A stretch of 17,464 nt of DNA from CAWULT01 sp963923455 (lineage in GTDB: Bacteria > Acidobacteriota > Vicinamibacteria > Vicinamibacterales > UBA2999), in the NCBI GenBank assembly GCA_963923455.1, contig CAWULT010000099.1, positions 1 to 17,464 on the forward strand, in the 5' to 3' direction. Within the stretch, counting starts at the first letter, position 1, and every line of letters begins with the position of its first letter. Shown here piece after piece: positions 1-6,798 of this stretch. Position numbers and translations under genes: made by a program. Below the pieces are notes generated by a model. That model had not been told where the DNA came from. It saw nothing but the letters and a program-made list of their open reading frames with translations, and did no database searches.

Positions 1-1406
1 CGCCAGGCCCGCGCGACGCGTTCCTGGTCAGCAGCGAGACCGCCCCGCGCGCGCGGCTCGAGCCCGTCAGGCCGCCAGCGGCGTCCACCGGGGGAGCGGC
101 GTCGTTTGCCGACGTCGCCGAGCGCATCAATCCCGCCGTCGTCAACATCGACGCGACCACGCGCGGCGACGGTCGTCCCCGTCGGCCGGTCGAGGCGCCC
201 GACCCGTTCGGTGCGACGCCCCGGGACCGTGACCACGAAGCTCCACGTCGCGGCGCCGGCACCGGGTTCCTGATCGACGCCTCCGGCTACATCCTGACGA
301 ATCACCACGTGGTGGACGGAGCCGACCGCATCGTCGTGGGCCTGTCCGACGGCCGACGCCTGCAGGCGGTCGCGATCGGATCCGACCCCGACACCGACGT
401 CGCCCTGCTCAAGGTGGAGGCATCGCGTCCGCTGCCGTTCGCGCCGCTCGGCAACTCCGACGACCTGCGGGTCGGCGAGTGGGTGATCGCCATCGGCAAT
501 CCGCTGGCGTACGAGCACACCGTGACGGCCGGCGTCGTGAGCTACCTCGGGAGGAAGCTCTTCGACTCCTCGTTCGATCGCTACATCCAGACCGACGCCG
601 CCATCAACTTCGGCAACAGCGGGGGGCCGCTCATCAACACCCGCGGGCAGGTCATCGGCATCAACGCCGCAATCAGCTCGCGGGCGCCGAACATCGGGTT
701 CGCCGTCCCGATCAACATGGCGACCGCCATCCTGCCGCAGCTGCGGGAGCGCGGCCGCGTCACGCGCGGCTACATCGGCGTCATGCTGCGCGACGTCGAT
801 CCCGACATGCAGCGCTGGCTGGGCCTGGCGTCGGCGCACGGGGCGCTCGTCCAGGACGTCACGGACAACTCGCCCGGCGCGCGTGCCGGCATCCGCCCCT
901 ACGACGTCATCGTCGCCGTCGATGGGAGCACGGTGACCAACCACGACGATCTGATCCGCGAGATCGCGGCCAGCCGTCCGGGCAGCACCCGGAGCCTCCA
1001 GCTCCTCCGCGACGGGCGACCGGTGACGGTCCCGGTCAAGCTGGCCGAACGGCCGCAGACCGAGCGCCAGGCGTCCAGCCGCGGCCTGGACGCCGGTCCG
1101 TCGGCGCGGCGCCTGCAGGGGCTCGGCATCGCCGCCCGCGAGCTCGACCGGCAGGCCGCGGCGAAGCTGCAGCTGCCGGACGGGGTCCAGGGCGTCCTGG
1201 TGTGGCGCGTCGAGGCACCGGGCCCTGCGTTCGACGCCGGGGTCGAACGCGGCGACATCCTCCTCGAGATCAACCGCCAGCCCGTCCGCAGCTACGCCGA
1301 CTTCAGCCGCCTGACCGGCACGCTGCGCAGCGGGGACCTCGTGGCGGTGTACCTGTACCGCCCCGAGATCGACCAGCGCCTCCTTCAGACCATTCGGGTG
1401 GAATAG
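1..1406 (+). CDS. htrA: HtrA/DegP-type serine protease with two PDZ domains (5' end outside window)
   Basis: A trypsin-like S1C protease that degrades or refolds damaged envelope proteins, normally periplasmic or membrane-anchored. The frame (codons begin at base 3) is open from the window edge, so the start and any signal peptide are missing; 467 residues are visible. Counting from that edge, the catalytic His is in TNHHVV (residue 102, codon 306), the Asp in DTDVALL (132, codon 396) and the Ser in GNSGGPL (206, codon 618), so the triad is intact. PDZ1 begins near residue 255 (RGYIGV) and PDZ2 covers about 370-465, with the usual AG(I/V)..GD(V/I)I motifs. The visible N-terminus is a Pro/Ala/Arg-rich linker before the protease domain. 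The response-regulator gene starts 2 bases after the stop, which suggests one transcript. The family is certain; the choice among DegP, DegQ and DegS types is not, although two PDZ domains argue against DegS. Confidence 0.95.
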   Translation, partial: PGPRDAFLVSSETAPRARLEPVRPPAASTGGAASFADVAERINPAVVNIDATTRGDGRPRRPVEAPDPFGATPRDRDHEAPRRGAGTGFLIDASGYILTNHHVVDGADRIVVGLSDGRRLQAVAIGSDPDTDVALLKVEASRPLPFAPLGNSDDLRVGEWVIAIGNPLAYEHTVTAGVVSYLGRKLFDSSFDRYIQTDAAINFGNSGGPLINTRGQVIGINAAISSRAPNIGFAVPINMATAILPQLRERGRVTRGYIGVMLRDVDPDMQRWLGLASAHGALVQDVTDNSPGARAGIRPYDVIVAVDGSTVTNHDDLIREIAASRPGSTRSLQLLRDGRPVTVPVKLAERPQTERQASSRGLDAGPSARRLQGLGIAARELDRQAAAKLQLPDGVQGVLVWRVEAPGPAFDAGVERGDILLEINRQPVRSYADFSRLTGTLRSGDLVAVYLYRPEIDQRLLQTIRVE

Positions 1407-1408
1407 CC

Positions 1409-2845
1409 ATGAAACCGCGCATCCTGGTGATCGACGACGAAGCCGCGATCCGCGACTCGCTGCGCATGATCCTCGAGTACGAGGACTACCAGTTCCTCGG
1501 GGCGGGCAACGGCCAGGACGGCGTCCAGCTGGCGCAGCGCGAACGGCCGGACCTGGTGCTGCTCGACATCAAGATGCCGGGCATGGACGGCATGGAGGTG
1601 CTGCGCCGGCTGCGCGCCATCGACGAGACGCTGCCCGTCGTGATGATCTCGGGCCACGGCACGACCGCCACGGCCGTCGATGCCATCCGGTCCGGCGCAA
1701 TCGACTTCCTCGACAAGCCACTGAGCAGCGAGCGCGTCATCGTGACGCTGCGCAACGTGCTGCAGCAGCAGGCGCTCAAGGACGAGAACCGCGAACTGCG
1801 GCTCGCGATGGAGTCGAAGTACGAAATCGTCGGACGGAGCCCCAGCCTGGTGAAGGTGCTGGAGTCCGTGCAGCGCGCCGCGCCGACGAGCGCCACCGTG
1901 CTGCTGCTCGGCGAGAGCGGCGTCGGCAAGGAGCTCGTGGCGCGGACCATCCACCGCAACAGCCCCCGGGCCGCGCAGCGCTTCGTCCAGGTGAACTGCG
2001 CCGCGATTCCCGAGGAGCTGATCGAGTCGGAGCTGTTCGGCCACGAGAAGGGGTCGTTCACGGGCGCGACCGAGAAGCAGATCGGGAAGTTCGAGCAGGC
2101 GGACCGCGGCACCATCTTCCTCGACGAAGTGGGCGACATGAGCCCGAAGACGCAGGCCAAGGTTCTGCGCGTGCTGCAGGAGCAGGAGGTCGAGCGCCTC
2201 GGCTCGGCTCGGACGATCAAGGTGGACGTCCGCGTGATTGCCGCGACCAACAAGGACCTCGAGGAGGCGATCCGCCGCGGCGAGTTTCGCGAGGATCTCT
2301 TCTTCCGCCTCAACGTGATCCCGATCGTGGTGCCGCCGTTGCGGGAACGCCGCGAGGACATCCCGCGCCTGGCGCAGCACTTCGGCAAGCTGTTCGCCGA
2401 CGAGCACAACCTGCGGCCGAAGCGCTTCGACCCGGCGGCGATGGAGGCGCTCCAGCGCTACCGGTGGCGCGGCAACATCCGCGAACTGCGCAACACCGTC
2501 GAGCGCCTGCTGATCATGACGCCGGGCGAGATCGTCCGCGAGGAGGATCTGCCGGCGGACATCCGGGGCGGCGACGCCGGACCGCGCGGCGTGGCGGCGG
2601 CCGCGGGGGTGGCGAACGCGCCCGCGCCAGGGATACCTGCGGCCGCAGCGCCTGCCGCCGACGCACCGCACACGCCCGGCACGCTCCGCGAGTTCAAGGA
2701 TGCCGCCGAGCGCGCCTTTCTCGTCCAGAAGCTGCGCGAGACCAACTGGAACATCTCGAAGACGGCGGACCTCATCGACACGCCGCGCAGCAACCTCTAC
2801 AAGAAGCTCGAGCAGTACGGCATCAGGCAGGAGATCGACGGGTAG
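1409..2845 (+). CDS. sigma54-dependent response regulator, NtrC/NtrX class
   Basis: A 478-residue two-component transcription activator. The receiver domain (about 3-120) has acidic residues D9/D10, phospho-acceptor D53, S81 and K103. The AAA+ domain has Walker A GESGVGKE (168-175), Walker B GTIFLDEVGD (234-243) and the sigma54-contact loop GSFTGA (215-220), a natural variant of GAFTGA. An Ala/Pro-rich linker follows (about 392-425), then a Fis-type helix-turn-helix (about 447-472). On phosphorylation such proteins remodel sigma54-RNA polymerase at -24/-12 promoters. The sequence most resembles the NtrX subgroup, but no sensor kinase gene is in view, so I give no symbol. The start is ATG 1409, with a GGTGGA ribosome site at 1397-1402 overlapping the protease stop. 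The same frame stays open far upstream as a shadow of the protease gene, so a start before 1409 is not credible. Confidence 0.95.
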   Translation: MKPRILVIDDEAAIRDSLRMILEYEDYQFLGAGNGQDGVQLAQRERPDLVLLDIKMPGMDGMEVLRRLRAIDETLPVVMISGHGTTATAVDAIRSGAIDFLDKPLSSERVIVTLRNVLQQQALKDENRELRLAMESKYEIVGRSPSLVKVLESVQRAAPTSATVLLLGESGVGKELVARTIHRNSPRAAQRFVQVNCAAIPEELIESELFGHEKGSFTGATEKQIGKFEQADRGTIFLDEVGDMSPKTQAKVLRVLQEQEVERLGSARTIKVDVRVIAATNKDLEEAIRRGEFREDLFFRLNVIPIVVPPLRERREDIPRLAQHFGKLFADEHNLRPKRFDPAAMEALQRYRWRGNIRELRNTVERLLIMTPGEIVREEDLPADIRGGDAGPRGVAAAAGVANAPAPGIPAAAAPAADAPHTPGTLREFKDAAERAFLVQKLRETNWNISKTADLIDTPRSNLYKKLEQYGIRQEIDG

Positions 2846-2868
2846 GGCGCCCGTACGGGTCGCCACGC

Positions 2869-2897
2869 CCCGGACGGCCCCTCGGGCGCACCCCGGG
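2869..2897 (+). terminator. possible GC-rich hairpin between regulator gene and rnpB
   Basis: CCCGG (2869-2873) can pair with CCGGG (2893-2897), with an inner GCCC/GGGC stem (2877-2880 with 2884-2887) across an internal loop. It sits 24 bases after the regulator stop and just upstream of the rnpB -10 box. There is no U-tract, so it is at best a weak terminator and may only be GC-rich coincidence. Confidence 0.25.
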
Positions 2898-2907
2898 TGA
2901 TGTCGGC

Positions 2908-2913
2908 GATAAT
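2908..2913 (+). promoter_or_regulatory. putative -10 box for rnpB
   Basis: GATAAT matches the sigma70 -10 consensus TATAAT at five of six positions. It lies 5 bases before the first base of the RNase P P1 helix (2919), the spacing expected if transcription starts at the mature 5' end. No convincing -35 element is seen; the hexamer at the expected distance (2885-2890) is GC-rich and unlike TTGACA. Confidence 0.5.
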
Positions 2914-2918
2914 GGCCT

Positions 2919-3347
2919 GTCGCAGTCGGTTCGACGACCGCCGGTCTTCGTACGGGCGGCCGTGCGGCGGGTCCTTCGGGGTTCGCCGCGTGGCCGCCAA
3001 CGGCGGAGGCGGGAGGAAAGTCCGAACTCCATAGGGCAGTGCGCCGGGTAACGCCCGGGCAGGGTAACCTGACGGATAGTGGCACAGAAAACATACCGCC
3101 TCGGGCAACCGGGGTAAGGGTGAAAAGGTGCGGTAAGAGCGCACCGCGCCGGCGGTAACGTCGGTGGCAGGCAAAACCCCGCACGGAGCAAGACCAAATA
3201 GGGTGGCGTTACAGGACGGCCCGTCCGAAGCCACCGGGTAGGTCGCTCGAGCCCGTGAGCAATCCCGGGCCTAGAGGAATGGTCGTCACGCCGGCGTGCC
3301 GCAAGGCGCGACGGCGGACAGAATTCGGCTTACAGACCGGCTGCGAC
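2919..3347 (+). ncRNA. rnpB: RNase P RNA, bacterial type A
   Basis: The catalytic RNA that removes 5' leaders from pre-tRNAs, working with protein RnpA. The ends are set by helix P1: bases 2919-2930 pair with 3336-3347 over 12 bp, including one G-U pair. Conserved blocks appear in order: GAGGAAAGTCCG (starting near 3012), CATAGGGCAG, GGTAACGCC, GTAAGGGTGAAAAGGTGCGG, TAAGAGCGCACC, CGGAGCAAG, CCAAATAGG, ACGGCCCGTCCG, GGGTAG, TGAGCAATC, CCTAGAGGAATG and ACAGAATTCGGCTTA. The length of about 429 nt is slightly above E. coli (377 nt), with P1-P3 and the 3' domain all present. The L15 motif that pairs with the tRNA CCA end reads GGC (3170-3172) instead of the common GGU. No terminator is visible before the next gene, whose ATG is at 3366. 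Open frames drawn across this stretch are not genes. Confidence 0.97.
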
Positions 3348-3365
3348 GTTCTTCGGACTGCTACC

Positions 3366-4574
3366 ATGCCTGCCATGCGAACGATCGTCGCGATGCTCGC
3401 GGTCGCCCTCGCCGCCGCCGTCGGAATGGCCCAGGGCCCGCAGGGCGCCGGCGGACGGGGCGCGCGTGGCGTGTCGCCCGGCGCCGGCGGGGAGCAGAGC
3501 GGGGCCCTGCGCCCCCGCCCGGGATCCGACCGTCAACCCCAGTTACCCCTGCCCAACATCCGCGAGTACCGGCCCACGTCGACCCTGGTCGTGCCCGAGC
3601 ACCAGGTGCCGCGCGCGAAGTTCCCGGTCATCGACATCCACAGCCACCAGCCGGCGCCGATCTCTCCGCAGCAGTTCGACGACCTGGTCGCGTCGATGGA
3701 CCCGCTCAACCTGCGCGTACTGGTCAACGCCAGCGGCGTCTCGGGCGACCGGCTGTCGCAGGCCGTGCAGGCGCTCCGGTCGAGCCGCCACAGGGACCGG
3801 ATGGTCCAGTTCACGACGATCAACTTTCGTGACGTGGGCCCCGGCTTCGGCCAGCGCGCGGCCCGACAGCTCGAAGCCGACGTGAAGGCTGGCGCGCTCG
3901 GACTGGGCGAGATCAACAAGGGCTTCGGCCTGCAGGTGCGCAAGGCCGACGGCTCACGCCTGACGCTCGACGACCCGGAACTCGACCCGATCTGGCAGAC
4001 GGCCGCGCGGCTGAACATCCCCGTCTTCATCCACACGGCGGACCCGCAGGAGTTCTTCGAGGAGATCACCCTCACCAACGAGCGGTGGCTCGAACTGGCG
4101 CTCTACCCGGACCGGCGCTTCCCGTCGCCGCCCAACCCCTCCTTCAACGATCTGATGGGGGAGCGGAACCGGCTGTTCAGGCGGCATCCGAAGACCACCT
4201 TCATCGCCGCCCATCTCGGCTGGCACGCCAACGATCTGGCCCGGCTCGGCAGGCTCTTCGACGAGATGCCGAACGTCTACGCGGAAGTGGGCGCCGTGCT
4301 GTACGACATCGGCCGGCAGCCTCGCAGTGCGCACGACTTCTTCGTCAAATACCAGGACCGGATCCTCTTCGGGAAGGACAGCTACCAGCCCGACGAGTTC
4401 CCGTACTTCTGGCGCGTCTTCGAAACCAACGACGAGTATTTCGACTACTACCGCGACTACCACGCCTTCTGGAAGCTGTACGGGATCGGGCTGCCCGACC
4501 CCGTGCTGCGGAAGTTGTACTACCAGAACGCGCTGAAGGTCGTACCCGGCCTGCCCAGGACGGGGTTCCCGTAG
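3366..4574 (+). CDS. exported amidohydrolase-family metal-dependent hydrolase
   Basis: A TIM-barrel hydrolase of the amidohydrolase-2 (PF04909-like) family, 402 residues. Possible metal or catalytic residues are the HxH pair H92/H94 (VIDIHSH), H223 (VFIHTAD), H283 (AAHLGWH) and D338 (LFGKDSY), in the order usual for the family. The N-terminus (MRTIVAMLAVALAAAVGMAQ) is a clear signal peptide with probable cleavage after A22, so the enzyme should act outside the cytoplasm. A Gly/Pro/Arg-rich spacer covers residues 23-60. Starts ATG 3366 and ATG 3375 both keep the signal peptide. An upstream in-frame GTG at 3255 lies inside rnpB and is rejected. No good ribosome site is visible, which is odd. 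The substrate cannot be told from sequence: family members include decarboxylases, lactonases and amide hydrolases. The epimerase gene follows after 6 bases. Confidence 0.88.
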   Translation: MPAMRTIVAMLAVALAAAVGMAQGPQGAGGRGARGVSPGAGGEQSGALRPRPGSDRQPQLPLPNIREYRPTSTLVVPEHQVPRAKFPVIDIHSHQPAPISPQQFDDLVASMDPLNLRVLVNASGVSGDRLSQAVQALRSSRHRDRMVQFTTINFRDVGPGFGQRAARQLEADVKAGALGLGEINKGFGLQVRKADGSRLTLDDPELDPIWQTAARLNIPVFIHTADPQEFFEEITLTNERWLELALYPDRRFPSPPNPSFNDLMGERNRLFRRHPKTTFIAAHLGWHANDLARLGRLFDEMPNVYAEVGAVLYDIGRQPRSAHDFFVKYQDRILFGKDSYQPDEFPYFWRVFETNDEYFDYYRDYHAFWKLYGIGLPDPVLRKLYYQNALKVVPGLPRTGFP

Positions 4575-4580
4575 GACCAC

Positions 4581-5525
4581 ATGGCCCACTATCTGGTCAC
4601 CGGCGGCGCCGGGTTCATCGGTTCGCACCTGGCGGAGGAGCTGACGCGCCGCGGCGAGCGCGTCCGCGTCGTGGACAACCTCAGCACCGGCCGGCGAGCC
4701 AACCTGGCGCACCTGCCGTCCGTGGAGTTTCTCGAGGGCGATCTCGCGGACCTCGACGTGGCACGGCGAGCCGTGGAGGGCGTGGACTTCGTGCTCCACC
4801 AGGCCGCCATTCCCTCGGTGCCCCGGTCCGTCGAGAACCCGATCGCCTCGAACCGCGCCAACATCGACGCGTCGCTGAACGTGCTGGTGGCGGCCCGCGA
4901 CGCCGGGGTGAAGCGCCTCGTCTACGCAGGCTCCTCGAGCGCGTACGGCAACTCGGCGACCCTGCCGAAGGTCGAGACGATGCCGACGGCGCCGCGGTCG
5001 CCCTATGCGCTGCAGAAGCTGGTTGCCGAGCAGTACTGCCAGCTCTTCACGCAGCTGTACGGGCTCGAGACGGTGACCATCCGCTACTTCAACGTGTTCG
5101 GCCCTCGGCAGGATCCGTCGTCGCCCTACTCGGGCGTGATCTCGCTCTTCATCAAGGCGCTCTGCGAGGGGCGTCAACCGCGGATCCACGGCGACGGCGA
5201 GCACACGCGCGACTTCACCTACGTGGCCAACGTGGTGGACGGCGTGCTGCGCGCGTGCGCGGCGCCGGGTGCCAGCGGGGAAGTGATCAACGTCGCGGTT
5301 GGGGACCGGATCTCGTTGAATCAGCTCTTTCGGGCCGTGCGCGACCTGACCGGCGCCGCGATCGAGCCGCTCTATGGCCCGCCGCGGGTGGGCGACGTCA
5401 AGGACTCGCAGGCCGACATCTCCAAGGCTCGTCACCTGCTCGGCTACGAGCCGCTGGTGCGGTTCGAGGAAGGGCTGTCCCGCACCGTCGCCTGGTATCG
5501 GTCCTCGACGGAGACACCCGCCTAG
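4581..5525 (+). CDS. NAD-dependent sugar-nucleotide epimerase/dehydratase (GalE/WbpP-like)
   Basis: An extended short-chain dehydrogenase of 314 residues, probably a UDP-hexose or UDP-N-acetylhexosamine 4-epimerase supplying surface polysaccharide precursors in the cytoplasm. The NAD-binding GGAGFIGS motif is at residues 8-15, with the acidic D32 of VVDN ending beta-2. The catalytic set is S118-S120 (AGSSSAYG), Y142 and K146 (YALQK). The downstream motifs RYFNVFGPRQDP, HGDGEHTRDFTYV and NVA(V)G are typical of the UDP-GlcNAc/GalNAc 4-epimerase (WbpP, Gne) branch. Start ATG 4581 has an AGGA site (4573-4576) overlapping the stop of the amidohydrolase, so the two genes are probably co-translated. 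Fold and cofactor are certain; the exact sugar is inferred. Confidence 0.92.
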   Translation: MAHYLVTGGAGFIGSHLAEELTRRGERVRVVDNLSTGRRANLAHLPSVEFLEGDLADLDVARRAVEGVDFVLHQAAIPSVPRSVENPIASNRANIDASLNVLVAARDAGVKRLVYAGSSSAYGNSATLPKVETMPTAPRSPYALQKLVAEQYCQLFTQLYGLETVTIRYFNVFGPRQDPSSPYSGVISLFIKALCEGRQPRIHGDGEHTRDFTYVANVVDGVLRACAAPGASGEVINVAVGDRISLNQLFRAVRDLTGAAIEPLYGPPRVGDVKDSQADISKARHLLGYEPLVRFEEGLSRTVAWYRSSTETPA

Positions 5526-5580
5526 CACCTCGAGGGGCCGCGCCGCCTGCCCCGACCGCCACCGCATCCGGGCCGCCGTG

Positions 5581-5610
5581 CGCGGGTGGCAACCACGGTT
5601 GTCGCCCGCG
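5581..5610 (+). terminator. strong 13-bp hairpin after the epimerase gene
   Basis: A near-perfect inverted repeat: 5581-5593 pairs with 5598-5610 (13 bp including two G-U pairs) around a CACG loop. It lies 56 bases after the epimerase stop. It has no U-tract, so it could be a Rho-independent-like block, a 3'-end stabiliser, or another structured element. It is the only clear structure in the gap. Confidence 0.4.
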
Positions 5611-5914
5611 CGCGCCCGTCCGGCGCACATCCCTGCATGCGGGCGTCAACCCCCGCTCGCGCCGGTACTTACCGCGTGGGATGCCACCTCACACGAGTGG
5701 CCCCGCGCTTGCCCCTGTCATGGCCGTCCCGGCGGCCGCACGCGTTCTTCAACGCGCACCCGGCCCGTGACGGCGCGCGTCGGCGCCGGGACCCGTTCCG
5801 CGCAGGGGGCGCCCGTGGCAGAGCGATGCGCACGCACACCGTCAACAATCGTCCGCGGACTCCCGCTCCGGCAGCAGCCGCTGCCGCGTGCCACGCGCGG
5901 ACTGGAGGCACACG
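5611..5914. other. intergenic stretch with no recognised gene
   Basis: About 300 bases between the hairpin and the ComEA-like gene. Several frames are open, but their predicted peptides are Arg/Ala/Pro-rich with no recognisable domain, as expected of GC-rich noncoding DNA. No tRNA, riboswitch or clear -35/-10 pair is seen. AACAAT near 5845 is the only AT-rich spot and might belong to a promoter for the gene at 5915. Confidence 0.5.
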
Positions 5915-6229
5915 ATGACACGACTCACCGCGGCCGTGCTCCTGGCACTGGCTCTCGTCGGCACGGCCAGCGCGCAGGATGCCGGCAGAAGCACCGGGAT
6001 CATGACGCTGAACCTCAACACGGCCACCGTCGCGCAGCTCGAGGCCCTTCCCGGCATCGGCCGGGCCACGGCCGAGCGCATCCTGGAGTACCGGCAGAAG
6101 AGCGGCGGCTTCAAGAAGGTCGAAGACCTGATGAACGTCCGCGGCATCGGAGAGAAGAGCTTCTTGAAGCTCAAACCCATGATCACCGTGGCGCCGGCGC
6201 CCGCCCGGACGGAGCGCGCGGGGCAGTAG
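5915..6229 (+). CDS. secreted ComEA-like helix-hairpin-helix DNA-binding protein
   Basis: A 104-residue protein with a signal peptide (residues 1-20, cleavage after ASA) and a ComEA-type domain (about 31-92). The tandem hairpins LPGIG (45-49) and VRGIG (75-79) and the NLNTAT start of the domain are diagnostic. Such proteins bind double-stranded DNA non-specifically outside the cytoplasmic membrane, as in DNA uptake. Stand-alone small versions are also common near secretion and pilus genes. Start ATG 5915 has a strong GGAGG site (5904-5908) 6 bases upstream. A short Pro/Ala tail follows the domain. The stop TAG (6227-6229) falls inside the open frame of the pseudopilin that follows. Confidence 0.88.
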   Translation: MTRLTAAVLLALALVGTASAQDAGRSTGIMTLNLNTATVAQLEALPGIGRATAERILEYRQKSGGFKKVEDLMNVRGIGEKSFLKLKPMITVAPAPARTERAGQ

Positions 6230-6798
6230 ACACCACCGGGGCGACGCGGGGGCGCCTCGGGCGCACCCCGCGCTCGCCCGCCGGCCTGTCGCTCGTCGAG
6301 TTGCTGTTCGTGGCGTCGCTCGCCGCGGTCGTCCTGGCGACCAGCGTGCCCCCCGTGCTCCTCTCGCTCGACCGCGTCAGGACCGCCGGCGCGGCGCGGT
6401 ACATTGCGACACGGATGGCGCTGGCACGCAGCCAGGCGGTGGCCCGGTCGGCGACGATCGCCCTGCGCTTCGGCGACGGGCCGGACCAGGCGACGATCGC
6501 CGCCTTCATCGACGGCAACCGCAACGGCGTCCGCGCCGCGGACATCGAGCACGGGGACGATCCGCCGTGGGGCGTCCCGTCTTCGGTCGCCGCGCTCTTC
6601 CCGGGCGTCCGCGTCGAGGTGCCGGCAGGAGCACACCCGCTCTACTCCTTCACGCCACTGGGCACGAGCAGTTCCGGCACCATTGCCGTCCGCGGGCGCG
6701 ACGGTTCCCGCTACGGGGTGCGCGTGCTGGGCGCAACGGCGCGGGCGCGGGTCGTCCGCTACGTCCAGGAGCGCAATGAATGGGTCGACCTCAACTGA
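6226..6798 (+). CDS. GspH/FimT-like type II secretion / type IV pilus pseudopilin, start unresolved
   Basis: The frame encodes a prepilin-type protein. A basic leader ends in Gly, followed by LSLVELLFVAS with Glu at mature position 5 and a hydrophobic helix of about 20 residues. The C-terminal part carries the GspH/FimT signature FTPLGTSSSGTIAVRG. The mature chain from codon 6286 is about 170 residues, normal for a minor pseudopilin that primes or caps the pseudopilus. No ATG, GTG or TTG exists in this frame between a GTG at 5815 (which would read the whole ComEA gene out of frame) and the TTG inside the hydrophobic helix at 6301. From 6191 to 6285 the DNA has no TG dinucleotide in any frame. 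I placed the start arbitrarily at the GTA (6226) that overlaps the ComEA stop. The gene may be reached by a -1 frameshift from the ComEA gene, may use an odd start, or may reflect a sequence error. The 3' end overlaps the PilZ gene by 19 bases. Confidence 0.75.
   Translation, partial: VDTTGATRGRLGRTPRSPAGLSLVELLFVASLAAVVLATSVPPVLLSLDRVRTAGAARYIATRMALARSQAVARSATIALRFGDGPDQATIAAFIDGNRNGVRAADIEHGDDPPWGVPSSVAALFPGVRVEVPAGAHPLYSFTPLGTSSSGTIAVRGRDGSRYGVRVLGATARARVVRYVQERNEWVDLN
6245..6272 (+). other. 12-bp GC hairpin over the pseudopilin leader
   Basis: Bases 6245-6251 pair with 6266-6272 and 6252-6256 with 6260-6264, leaving one bulged A (6265) and a TCG loop. This very stable stem starts 15 bases after the ComEA stop codon, inside the sequence that encodes the basic pseudopilin leader. 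It could pause ribosomes or mask initiation. Its coding role alone does not require such perfect pairing. Confidence 0.55.

Noticed and set aside
479..1408. Long N-terminal extension of the response regulator frame
   Set aside because: It is an Arg/Ala-rich shadow of the protease gene in another frame. The receiver domain starts exactly at ATG 1409 with a ribosome site.
1385..3184. Long minus-strand open frame opposite the response regulator and rnpB
   Set aside because: It is antisense to two well-supported genes, with low-complexity Arg/Ala/Val/Leu/His-rich translation and no recognisable domain.
3255..3365. Upstream extension of the amidohydrolase frame from a GTG at 3255
   Set aside because: This stretch lies inside the conserved 3' domain of rnpB, and the signal peptide begins naturally at the ATGs 3366/3375.
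5586..5918. 110-codon open frame in the gap before the ComEA-like gene
   Set aside because: It has an Arg/Ala/Pro-rich composition, no domain and no ribosome site; such frames are common in GC-rich noncoding DNA.
2880..6270. A 16-base sequence repeated at 2880-2895 and 6255-6270
   Set aside because: There are two copies only, GC-rich, one of them in a coding frame. A match of this length is not surprising in 17 kb of biased composition.
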